Assembly (NCBI RefSeq): GCF_050496545.1
Contig: NZ_JBNVZV010000021.1
Coordinates: forward strand, 1 to 64,000
Direction: 5' to 3'
DNA from: Phycicoccus avicenniae_A
GTDB lineage: Bacteria > Actinomycetota > Actinomycetes > Actinomycetales > Dermatophilaceae
DNA: 64,000 nt
The translations under genes and the position numbers were made by a program. How positions within the stretch are numbered: position 1 is the stretch's first letter; each line of letters starts with the position of its first letter. The notes below the pieces were generated by a model. The model had not been told where the DNA came from, searched no databases, and saw only the letters and a list, made by a program, of their open reading frames with translations. Shown in pieces: positions 17,368-24,771 of the stretch.

Positions 17368-18035
17368 ACCCCGCCCGCACCCGGTACCCCCGCGCCGAGC
17401 AGGCGCCGCCCTACGCCGGCGGGCCCGACGGTCCCGCCGACGGCTGGTGGCGCATCCCCCCGCAGACCGGGCTGGCGGTCGAGCTCGCGCCCGGGGACCG
17501 GCTCACCCTGCTCGACCCGTGCGGCGAGCAGGTGAGCGACCTCTACCTGGTGGCCGCCGACGACGTCGCCGAGCAGTTCTCCTCCGGCCGCACGACCGAC
17601 TTCGGCAACTCGGTCTACGTCTCGACGGGGTCGGTGCTGTGGAGCAACCGCAGCACACGGCTCGCCGAGGTCGTCGACGACACCGTGGGCGTCCACGACC
17701 TGACGCTCACCCCCTGCAGCCAGGCGACCTTCGACGTCCTCTACCCCGACCTCGGCGGCGCCCCGCACCCCAGCTGCTTCGCCAACCTCGTCGGCGCGCT
17801 CGAGCCGTACGGCGTCGACCCGGACCGGATCGGGGTGACGCTCAACGTGTTCATGGACGTCTGGACCGACGAGCGTGGCGAGCTGCACATCGACCCGCCG
17901 CCGACCCGCCCCGGCGACCGCTTCACCATCGAGGCCCGGGTGCCCCTCGTCGCCGGCGTCACCGCGTGCTCGGCCGAGAAGTCCAACAACGGGACCTGCA
18001 CGCCCATCGACCTGCGGGTCGAGCGCGCCGGCTGA
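17364..18035 (+). CDS. DUF1989 / urea-carboxylase-associated (carboxyguanidine deiminase-like) protein
   Basis: A 223-aa DUF1989 protein with ATG 17364 overlapping the previous stop and a GAGGAG ribosome site. Conserved metal-ligand blocks are LTPCSQATFDVLYP and HPSCFANL (about 112-140), then NVFMDVWTD and the C-terminal EKSNNGTCTPI. Members called UAAP1/UAAP2 or CgdA/CgdB form carboxyguanidine deiminase in guanidine breakdown and sit beside urea carboxylase; only one such gene is present here and no carboxylase. Pairing with a YqcI/YcgG protein suggests a variant guanidino-compound pathway (inference). Confidence 0.82.
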   Translation: MNPARTRYPRAEQAPPYAGGPDGPADGWWRIPPQTGLAVELAPGDRLTLLDPCGEQVSDLYLVAADDVAEQFSSGRTTDFGNSVYVSTGSVLWSNRSTRLAEVVDDTVGVHDLTLTPCSQATFDVLYPDLGGAPHPSCFANLVGALEPYGVDPDRIGVTLNVFMDVWTDERGELHIDPPPTRPGDRFTIEARVPLVAGVTACSAEKSNNGTCTPIDLRVERAG

Positions 18036-18059
18036 CGCGGGTCGAGCGCGCCGGCTGAC
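18014..18059. repeat. Exact 23-bp tandem duplication across the DUF1989 stop codon
   Basis: Bases 18014-18036 and 18037-18059 are identical. The first copy encodes the last residues and the stop of the DUF1989 gene; the second is non-coding. This is a recent slippage-type duplication that leaves the protein unchanged. Confidence 0.95.
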
Positions 18060-18062
18060 GTG

Positions 18063-18107
18063 GTGAGTGCGGACGCGGTCGCCGGGGCAGCCACGTCCGC
18101 ACTCGAC
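18063..18107. repeat. Dispersed palindromic element, copy B
   Basis: GAGTGCGGAC (18065-18074) pairs with GTCCGCACTC (18095-18104); the right end continues to GAC 18107 as in copy A. The loop, GCGGTCGCCGGGGCAGCCAC, resembles copy C directly and copy A in reverse complement. It lies downstream of the DUF1989 gene. Confidence 0.85.
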
Positions 18108-18172
18108 GGCTGAACGGCCCGCCTCGCGCCGAACCACCTGCGGGATGGGCAGGCACCGGTGATGATCTGCCG

Positions 18173-18757
18173 GTGACCACCACCCTGGGCCCGCAGCCCG
18201 ACCCGCACCGACCGGCCGGAGCCGGCGCGCCCACCCGCATCCCCACCGCGCCCCGCGTCCCGACGACGCCACCGGCCGTGACCGTGCGCCCGGCGTCGGC
18301 CTCGGCCCTGCGCCACGTGGGGCTCGCGGTGGTCACCTTCTTCGTCCTGTTCGTCGTGGGGCTGCAGGCGATGGGCCGGACCACGGTGTCGGCCGGCTCG
18401 GCCGTCGCCCTCGTGCTGCCCGGGTTCGTCCTGGCGGCGGCCGGGATCGTCCTGCTCCTGCGCCGGTGGGGCCGGCTGCTCGTCACCGAGATCGAGCTCG
18501 GCTACACGACCTCGCGACCGCGGACCGCGTCGTGGTGGCTGCGCAACGGCCCGAAGCGCGGGCACTCCGTCGTCTGGGACCTTTCGGGGCTCTGGTTCCT
18601 TCGGCCCTCCGGCGAGGTCCGGGCCGCGCCCCTGCCCACACCGCACCCCCCGGGCTGGTACCCGTCACCCCGCGACCCCGCCCGGCTCGAGCTGTGGACC
18701 GGCTGCCAGTGGAGCGGCCTGCTCGGGGCCCGCACGGACGGCCTGCTCCCGCACTGA
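18173..18757 (+). CDS. Two-helix membrane protein with DUF2510-like C-terminus (unknown)
   Basis: A 194-aa protein not recognised as a named family. A Pro-rich cytoplasmic N-terminus (about 1-42) precedes two hydrophobic helices (about 46-64 and 76-97). The cytoplasmic remainder ends in PPGWYPSPRDPARLELWTGCQW, close to the actinobacterial DUF2510 motif, which is often attached to membrane proteins. The start is GTG 18173. It is followed 63 nt later by the formate/nitrite-type channel gene. Function unknown. Confidence 0.65.
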   Translation: MTTTLGPQPDPHRPAGAGAPTRIPTAPRVPTTPPAVTVRPASASALRHVGLAVVTFFVLFVVGLQAMGRTTVSAGSAVALVLPGFVLAAAGIVLLLRRWGRLLVTEIELGYTTSRPRTASWWLRNGPKRGHSVVWDLSGLWFLRPSGEVRAAPLPTPHPPGWYPSPRDPARLELWTGCQWSGLLGARTDGLLPH

Positions 18758-18820
18758 CCGTCGCGGTCCTCAGCGGTGTCGTCGCTCGTCGGCACGCTCC
18801 CGGCGCGCTACATTCCGCTG

Positions 18821-19612
18821 GTGCACGTCGACGAGGAGCAACCGGACGAGGAGATCGACGAGGCCTTCGAGCGCCTCCTCGACGAGGGCCGGGACCGGCT
18901 CGAGCGTCCCCTGTGGACGCTGCTCCCGACCGGCCTGCTCGGGGGCATCGACGTCGGCGTCGGCATCCTGGCCTACCTCGTGGTCAAGCACGAGACCCGC
19001 AACCAGCTGCTCGCCGCCCTCGCCTTCTCCGTCGGGTTCGTCGCGCTGCTGCTCGCCCGCAGCGAGCTCTTCACCGAGAACTTCCTCGTGCCCGTGACGA
19101 CCGCCGTCGCGGAGAAGGGCAACTGGGGTCGCCTGCTGCGGCTGTGGGCCGTCACGCTCGTGACGAACATCGCCGGGGGCGCACTCGTCATGTGGATCAT
19201 CCTCGTCGCGCGCCCCGACCTCGCCGAGGTCGCGCGCGAGACCGGCGAGCACTACGCGGAGCTGGGCATCACCGCGCAGAGCTTCATGCTCGCCGTGCTC
19301 GGCGGCCTCGTCATCACGCTGATGACGCGGATGCAGAACGGCACCGACAGCCTGGGCGTGAAGATCGTGCCGGCCGTGCTCTTCAGCGCCGTGCTCGTCG
19401 GCGCCGAGCTGTTCCACGCCGTCCTCGACCAGATCCTCATCATCGGCGCCGCCATCGCCGGCTCCGACATCACGCTCGCCCAGTTCGCCGGCGCCCTCGT
19501 CTGGGCGAGCCTCGGCAACATCGCCGGCGGGGTCGGCCTCGTGACCTTCCTGCGGCTCGTGCGCTCCGCCCCGCGGGTCGAGGACGAGCGCGAGCGGTCG
19601 ACGGCGACCTGA
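18821..19612 (+). CDS. Formate/nitrite transporter family protein
   Basis: A 263-aa FNT (FocA/NirC-like) channel with six predicted helices: LLPTGLLGGIDVGVGILAYLV, LLAALAFSVGFVALLL, the central ARSELFTENFLVPV pore loop, and later helices ending near residue 250. FNT pentamers conduct small anions such as formate, nitrite or hydrosulfide. The acidic cytoplasmic N-terminus is typical of the actinobacterial subgroup. GTG 18821 was chosen over GTG 18776 because TACATT (18809-18814) lies exactly 6 nt upstream, matching the leaderless pattern of this genome. Confidence 0.88.
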   Translation: MHVDEEQPDEEIDEAFERLLDEGRDRLERPLWTLLPTGLLGGIDVGVGILAYLVVKHETRNQLLAALAFSVGFVALLLARSELFTENFLVPVTTAVAEKGNWGRLLRLWAVTLVTNIAGGALVMWIILVARPDLAEVARETGEHYAELGITAQSFMLAVLGGLVITLMTRMQNGTDSLGVKIVPAVLFSAVLVGAELFHAVLDQILIIGAAIAGSDITLAQFAGALVWASLGNIAGGVGLVTFLRLVRSAPRVEDERERSTAT

Positions 19613-19636
19613 CCCGCGCCCGTCCCGGCACCGGGG

Positions 19637-21266
19637 TCAGTGCGCGAAGTGCCGGGTCCCGGTGAAGTAGAGGGTGATGCCGGCCGCCTGCGCCGCCTCG
19701 ACGACCTCGGCGTCACGCATCGAGCCACCCGGCGCCACGACCGCGCGCACCCCGGCGTCGAGCAGCACCTGCAGCCCGTCGGCGAACGGGAAGAACGCGT
19801 CGGAGGCGGCGACCGAGCCCCGGGCCCGCTCCTCCCCCGCGCGCGACACGGCGAGGTGGCAGGAGTCGACGCGGTTGACCTGACCCATGCCGATGCCGAC
19901 CGAGCCGCCGTCGCGGGCCAGCAGGATGGCGTTGGACTTCACGGCCCGGACTGCGCGCCAGGCGAACTGGAGGTCGGCGAGGGTGGCGTCGTCGGCCGCG
20001 TCGCCGGCCACCAGCCGCCAGTGGGCGGCGTCGTCACCGCCGGTCACCGCACCGTCCTCGTCGCGGACCTCGGCCTCGACCGTGTCGCGCTGCTGGACGA
20101 GCAGTCCCCCGGAGACGGGACGGACCTCGGCGCCGCCCCGCACGGGCGCCGGGCACTCGAGCAGCCGGATGTTCTTCTTCGCCGTGAGCACCTCGAGCGC
20201 CTCGGGCTCGAACCCGGGGGCGACGACGACCTCGGTGAAGATGTCGGCGACCGTGCGCGCCATCTCGGCGGTCACCGGGCGGTTGGTCGCGATGATGCCG
20301 CCGAAGGCGCTCACCGGGTCGCAGGCGTGGGCCCTGCGGTGCGCGTCGGCGACGTCCGTGCCGACGGCGATGCCGCACGGGTTGGCGTGCTTGATGACGG
20401 CCACGGTCGGCTGGTCGCCCTGGTCGTACGCGGCACGCACGGCGGCGTCGGCGTCGAGGTAGTTGTTGTACGACATCTCCTTGCCGTGCAGCTGGTTCGC
20501 CTGCGCGAGGGCCGGCTGCGGTTGAAAACCGTTGGTGTAGAGGGCGGCTCGCTGGTGCGGGTTCTCGCCGTAGCGCAGCGTCGCCGACTTGCTCCACGTC
20601 GCGCCCATCCAGGCCGGGAAGCCGGTGCCGTCGCTCGTGTCGACGTAGGCGTTGCCCATCCACGAGGCGACGTGGACGTCGTACGTCGCGGTGTGCACGA
20701 AGGCCTCGGCCGCGAGGCGCTTGCGCTGCTCGAGCGTGAAGCCGCCACCGCGCACGGCGTCGAGGACGGCGCCGTAGGTGGACGGGTCGGTGACGACGGC
20801 GACGCTCGGGTGGTTCTTGGCGGCGGCGCGCACCATCGACGGGCCGCCGATGTCGATCTGCTCGACGACCTCGTCCGGGCCCGCTCCCGAGGCGACGGTC
20901 GCGGCGAACGGGTAGAGGTTGACGACGACGAGCTCGAAGGCCTCGACACCGAGGTCCTCGAGCTGGGCGAGGTGGTCGGGCTTGCGGGTGTCGGCGAGCA
21001 GGCCGGCGTGCACCATCGGGTGGAGGGTCTTGACCCGGCCCTCGAGGCACTCGGGGAAGCCGGTGAGCTCCTCGACGCGGGTGACCGGCAGGCCGAGGGA
21101 CTCGATGAGCGCGGCGCTCCCGCCGGTCGAGACGAGGGCGACCCCGGCGTCGTGCAGGCCGCGGACGAGGTCCTCCAGGCCGGTCTTGTCGTAGACGGAG
21201 ACGAGCGCGCGGCGGACGGGACGGACGTCCTCAGAGGGGCAGGGGGCTGAGACGGCGGCGGACATG
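19637..21266 (-). CDS. purH: Bifunctional AICAR transformylase/IMP cyclohydrolase
   Basis: A 542-aa enzyme for the last two steps of IMP synthesis. The N-terminal MGS-like cyclohydrolase domain begins ALVSVYDKTGLEDLVRGLHDAGV with the STGGSAALIESLG loop; the AICAR formyltransferase domain follows, with KHANPCGIAVG and the C-terminal PGGSMRDAEVVEAAQAAG. ATG 21266 follows an AAGGAG ribosome site. The roughly 110-nt leader contains a ZTP (pfl) riboswitch, so expression should rise when ZTP/ZMP accumulates under folate shortage. It converges with the FNT gene. Confidence 0.97.
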
Positions 21267-21301
21267 GTGTGCTCCTTGCGGGGTCGGGCGGTCGGCCCGG
21301 G

Positions 21302-21368
21302 GCACCCAGGCGGGCGATGCCCCGACAGCTCAACTCCCCGGTGGTGACCCACCCGCGCCAGTCGTCGA
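21302..21368 (-). ncRNA. ZTP (pfl) riboswitch in the purH leader
   Basis: Read on the minus strand, the leader contains the conserved pfl blocks in order: GACTGGCG (21356-21363), ACCACCGGGGAG (21334-21345) and CCGCCTGGGT (21304-21313). They are followed by a GC-rich stem next to the AAGGAG site, which could form the expression platform. The -10 box TAGACT (21374-21379) places the RNA start just before the aptamer. ZTP riboswitches turn on purine and one-carbon genes when ZTP/ZMP builds up; purH is a classic target. Confidence 0.9.
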
Positions 21369-21384
21369 GCGAGAGTCTAGCCAT

Positions 21385-21444
21385 CCCCGGAGTCGAGTGC
21401 GGACGTGGTCGCCCCGGCAGCCACCTCCGCACTCGACTCCGGGG
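21385..21444. repeat. Dispersed palindromic element, copy C (best copy)
   Basis: A 24-nt left arm (21385-21408) pairs with 21421-21444 with one mismatch around a 12-nt loop; the core is GTCGAGTGCGGACGTGG. It lies between the stop of the PPOX gene and the purH promoter, so it probably terminates the purN-PPOX transcript and insulates the riboswitch. Sequence and loop match copies A and B. Confidence 0.92.
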
Positions 21445-21454
21445 AGGGTGTGGG

Positions 21455-21880
21455 TCAGCGGGCGTACGGGGACGGGGGCAGCGGGTCCGGCCAGGAGGCA
21501 CCGAGGACCCGGTCCACCTCGAGCACGACGACCACCCGCTCCGGGTTCGGCCGGGGCTGCCGGTAGCGCACGGCGTAGCGCTCCTCGGCGTCCCGCACGG
21601 CCTCGGCGTCCTCGAGCACGCGCGTGACGCCCTCGAGGGTGAGCCAGCGACGCCGGTCGACCTGCGAGATCGCGGCCCGCCGACCCGCGCGGGCCTGGAC
21701 CGCCTTCGCGCTCGTCCGGCTCGTGATGACCCGGGCGACGAGGGCCTCCGCATCCCAGGTGAACCCGACCGGCACGACGTGCGGGCTGCCGTCGCGGCGG
21801 AGTGTCGTCAGCGTCGCGAGGTGCCGCTCACGCATGAACTCGACTGCCGCGGAGGGCAGCTCGGCGGGAGTCAGCGCCAC
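21455..21880 (-). CDS. PPOX-class (probably F420-dependent) pyridoxamine-oxidase-fold protein
   Basis: A 141-aa split-barrel protein starting at GTG 21880 inside the 3' end of purN (10-nt overlap). The typical pattern is seen: FMRERHLATLTTLRRDGSPHVVPVGFTWD (about 12-40), then RTSAKAVQARAGRRAAISQVD (about 52-72) and a basic C-terminal strand. Actinobacterial relatives use F420 or FMN to reduce diverse substrates. Its place between purN and purH, usually neighbours, makes it an insertion into the purine operon; a role in purine metabolism is not implied. Confidence 0.82.
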   Translation of the reverse strand: MALTPAELPSAAVEFMRERHLATLTTLRRDGSPHVVPVGFTWDAEALVARVITSRTSAKAVQARAGRRAAISQVDRRRWLTLEGVTRVLEDAEAVRDAEERYAVRYRQPRPNPERVVVVLEVDRVLGASWPDPLPPSPYAR

Positions 21881-22455
21881 GACCGGTCCCGCGCCAGCGC
21901 CGTCAGGACCTCGACGAGCATCGCCCGCTCCTCCACCTTGATCCGCTCGTGCAGCGACCCGACGTCGTCGCCGTCCTCGACCCGTACCGCCCGCTGGTCG
22001 ATGATCGGCCCGGTGTCGACACCGGCGTCGACCCAGTGGCAGGTGCACCCGGTCACGCGCACCCCGTGGGCCAGGGCGTCGCGCACCCCGTGCGCGCCGG
22101 GGAAGCTCGGCAGGAGCGCCGGGTGCGTGTTGACCACGCGGAAGGCATCGAGCACCGCCGGCCCGAGGACCTTCATGAACCCGGCCGAGACCACGAGGTC
22201 GGGCGCGTGCTCCGCCAGCAGCCGGGCGAGCGCGGCATCCCACTCCGAGCGCGCGTCGAAGTCCGCCACGGGGCAGACGAAGGTCGGGATGCCCGCACCC
22301 TCGGCGCGCTCGGCGCCCCCCGTGCCGTCCCGGTCGGCCCCGACGACGACCACCGAGAACGGGGCGTCGCCACCGGCGACCCCGTCGAGGAGGGCCTGCA
22401 GGTTGGTCCCGGAACCGGAGACGAGGACCGCGAGGCGCAGCGGCCCGGCGCTCAC
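21871..22455 (-). CDS. purN: Phosphoribosylglycinamide formyltransferase
   Basis: A 194-aa GART enzyme transferring a formyl group from 10-formyltetrahydrofolate to GAR in purine synthesis. Motifs: LAVLVSGSGTNLQALLDG at the N-terminus, the phosphate/formyl site SAGFMKVLGPAVLDAFRVVNTHPALLPSFPGAHGVRDAL (about 88-125), and HWVDAGVDTGPIIDQRAV with the catalytic aspartate. GTG 22455 overlaps the stop of the DUF6350 gene (GTGA); its own stop overlaps the PPOX start, so the three are translationally coupled. Confidence 0.96.
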   Translation of the reverse strand: MSAGPLRLAVLVSGSGTNLQALLDGVAGGDAPFSVVVVGADRDGTGGAERAEGAGIPTFVCPVADFDARSEWDAALARLLAEHAPDLVVSAGFMKVLGPAVLDAFRVVNTHPALLPSFPGAHGVRDALAHGVRVTGCTCHWVDAGVDTGPIIDQRAVRVEDGDDVGSLHERIKVEERAMLVEVLTALARDRSWR

Positions 22456-23696
22456 CGGCGCAGCCTCCAGGCGTCGCGCGCGACGTAGGCGAGCGCCCCG
22501 ACGAGCAGCTCGGCGAAGAGCACGAGCGCCAGCTCACCACCCGGGGCACCGATGGAGGACAGGCGGAACTGCCCGAGCGAACCCCCGCCGACGGCGTCGA
22601 GGACCCCGATGGCCCCGGCGGTCACCAGGCAGGCCGACGTCGCGACGGCGACCTTGGTGCGCAGCCGCGACAGGCGGGCCACGGTGGCGACCGCGCGCCG
22701 CCCGACCCACACCCCGGCCGCCACCACGAGGAGCACGCACACCACGCCGACGATGCCCGGGAAGCGTCCCGGCTGCGGCAGTGCGGCGAGGACGGGGAGC
22801 ATCGGGAGCAGGCCGCCCTCGCTGCCGTCCCACGACACGCTCGCGCCGTCGACGACGGAGAACCCGGGTCCGGCCACGAACGAGACGACCCACGTGCCGA
22901 GGTTCGCGAGGCCGGCCGCCTGCGCGCCGAGGAGCACCGCCGACCCGCCGCCGGTGGCGCCGAGCTCGGCCTGGACGGCGGCCACCTGCGGCCACGCGAG
23001 GGCGGTGGCGCCGAGGACGACGAGCATCCCGACGGAGACGAGGAGGGTTGCGCCGGCGAGCCCCGGGCCGACCGCGCGGCGGACGGTGTCGGGGAGCACC
23101 GGCACGAGGCGCGGGCCGAGGACGTCCGGGTCGTCACGCCCCACGGCCCGCAGCGCCACCGCCAGGGCGAGCGCGGGCACCCCCACGAGCGGCAGGAGCA
23201 CGCTCCACGGCCGCGGCACGAACGGGCCCTGGGCGGCCAGCAGCCACCCCGCCGCCACGACGAGCGCGTACCCCGCCCACCAGGCGGAGACGGAGGCGGC
23301 GAGCGGGCGCGGCAGCACCCCCGCCCAGTGCTCGCCCTCCGTGCTCACCTGCACCATCGCCTCGCGGGCGCCGAACCGCGCCAGGAGCACGAGCACGCCG
23401 AGGGCGAGCAGCGGGACCATCGAGACGGTCGCTCCCCCGACGCCGAGATGGGCACCGCCGGCGAGCAGCCAGAGGGCCCAGCCCACGGCCGCGGCGTCAC
23501 CCGCGGAGGCGGCCGAGCGCGGGTCGGTGCTCCACGCGAGGAGCACCGGCCCGACCACGACGAGGGCGCTGACCAGACCGGTGAGGACGCCGATGAGGCC
23601 CGACCGTCGCCAGCCGGGCCCCCACGGGGAGCCGGAGCCCTCCGGCGGGTCGTCGGACCCCGGCAGGGCGGCACGCAGGCGGTCGGTCACGGTCAT
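22452..23696 (-). CDS. DUF6350 polytopic membrane protein (PerM-like)
   Basis: A 414-aa integral membrane protein with about ten hydrophobic helices, starting at ATG 23696. Directly upstream of purN, it occupies the conserved actinobacterial position of DUF6350 proteins, whose mycobacterial relative PerM supports cell division and persistence. The N-terminal soluble stretch (DRLRAALPGSDDPPEG) is short and the C-terminus is basic (RDAWRLRR). No catalytic motif is visible. The call rests on context and topology. Confidence 0.7.
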   Translation of the reverse strand: MTVTDRLRAALPGSDDPPEGSGSPWGPGWRRSGLIGVLTGLVSALVVVGPVLLAWSTDPRSAASAGDAAAVGWALWLLAGGAHLGVGGATVSMVPLLALGVLVLLARFGAREAMVQVSTEGEHWAGVLPRPLAASVSAWWAGYALVVAAGWLLAAQGPFVPRPWSVLLPLVGVPALALAVALRAVGRDDPDVLGPRLVPVLPDTVRRAVGPGLAGATLLVSVGMLVVLGATALAWPQVAAVQAELGATGGGSAVLLGAQAAGLANLGTWVVSFVAGPGFSVVDGASVSWDGSEGGLLPMLPVLAALPQPGRFPGIVGVVCVLLVVAAGVWVGRRAVATVARLSRLRTKVAVATSACLVTAGAIGVLDAVGGGSLGQFRLSSIGAPGGELALVLFAELLVGALAYVARDAWRLRR

Positions 23697-23753
23697 CGCG
23701 CACCAGTCTGCGACACCGGCCCCGCGCCGCGTCGGAGCCGCGCCGCGACCCCA

Positions 23754-23821
23754 CCCGTCGAGAGTACGGAACACGCCGCATGCACCTCGGCGCACACGGC
23801 GTGTTCTGTACTCTCGACGGG
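23754..23821. terminator. 25-bp hairpin downstream of sucD
   Basis: Bases 23754-23778 and 23797-23821 form 25-nt inverted arms with a single G/T wobble and an 18-nt loop. It begins 23 nt beyond the sucD stop and lies between sucD and the DUF6350 gene, both on the minus strand. It probably ends the sucCD transcript. The stem is far longer than a normal terminator and starts with GTCGAG like the dispersed palindromes. Confidence 0.75.
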
Positions 23822-23844
23822 TTCGTCCGCCGGGTGGGGCGGCG

Positions 23845-24738
23845 TCAGGCGCCGAGCCCCTGCATGATCTCGCGCATCAGGCCCGCGGTCTCCGACGGCG
23901 TCTTGCCGACCTTGACCCCGGCGGCCTCGAGGGCCTCCTTCTTGGCCTGCGCGGTGCCCGACGAGCCGGAGACGATGGCGCCGGCGTGGCCCATCGTCTT
24001 GCCCTCGGGGGCGGTGAAGCCGGCGACGTAACCGACGACCGGCTTGGTCACGTGGTCCTTGATGTAGGCCGCCGCGCGCTCCTCGGCGTCGCCGCCGATC
24101 TCGCCGATCATGACGATGGCGTCGGTCTCGGGGTCGTTCTCGAAGGCCTCGAGGCAGTCGATGTGCGTCGTCCCGATGACCGGGTCGCCACCGATGCCGA
24201 CGGCCGAGGAGAAGCCGAAGTCCCGCAGCTCGTACATCATCTGGTAGGTCAGCGTGCCGGACTTCGAGACCAGGCCGATGCGGCCCGAGCCGGAGATGTC
24301 GGCGGGGATGATCCCGGCGTTCGACGCACCGGGGCTGATCAGGCCGGGACAGTTCGGGCCGATGATCCGGGTGCCGCCCTTCTCCTGCGCGTAGTTGTAG
24401 AACTCGGCGGTGTCCTTGACGGCGACGCCCTCGGTGATGACGACGAGCAGCGGGATGCCCGCGTCGATCGCCTCGACGGCGGCGGCCTTGGTGAAGGCGG
24501 CGGGGACGAACGCGACGCTGACGTCGGCACCCGTCTTCTCCATCGCCTCGGCGACCGTGCCGAAGACCGGGACGGACACGCCGCCCTCGAACTCGACGTC
24601 GGTGCCGGCCTTGCGGGGGTTGACGCCGCCGACGATCGCGGTGCCGGAGCGCAGCATCCGCTGCGTGTGCTTCATGCCCTCGGAGCCGGTCATGCCCTGG
24701 ACGATGACCTTGGAGTCCGCGGTGAGGAAGATGGCCAT
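23845..24738 (-). CDS. sucD: Succinyl-CoA ligase alpha subunit
   Basis: A 297-aa alpha subunit. The N-terminal CoA-binding Rossmann domain starts AIFLTADSKVIVQGMTGSEG; the ligase domain has IIGPNCPGLISPG and the phosphohistidine loop MGHAGAIVSGSSGTAQAK (about residues 241-258). With SucC it makes succinate, CoA and ATP or GTP from succinyl-CoA in the TCA cycle. It lies 33 nt after sucC in one operon. The very long hairpin at 23754-23821 follows. Confidence 0.97.
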   Translation of the reverse strand: MAIFLTADSKVIVQGMTGSEGMKHTQRMLRSGTAIVGGVNPRKAGTDVEFEGGVSVPVFGTVAEAMEKTGADVSVAFVPAAFTKAAAVEAIDAGIPLLVVITEGVAVKDTAEFYNYAQEKGGTRIIGPNCPGLISPGASNAGIIPADISGSGRIGLVSKSGTLTYQMMYELRDFGFSSAVGIGGDPVIGTTHIDCLEAFENDPETDAIVMIGEIGGDAEERAAAYIKDHVTKPVVGYVAGFTAPEGKTMGHAGAIVSGSSGTAQAKKEALEAAGVKVGKTPSETAGLMREIMQGLGA

Positions 24739-24771
24739 GGGTGTCTGTTCTCTCTTCTCGCTCGCTCGGGG

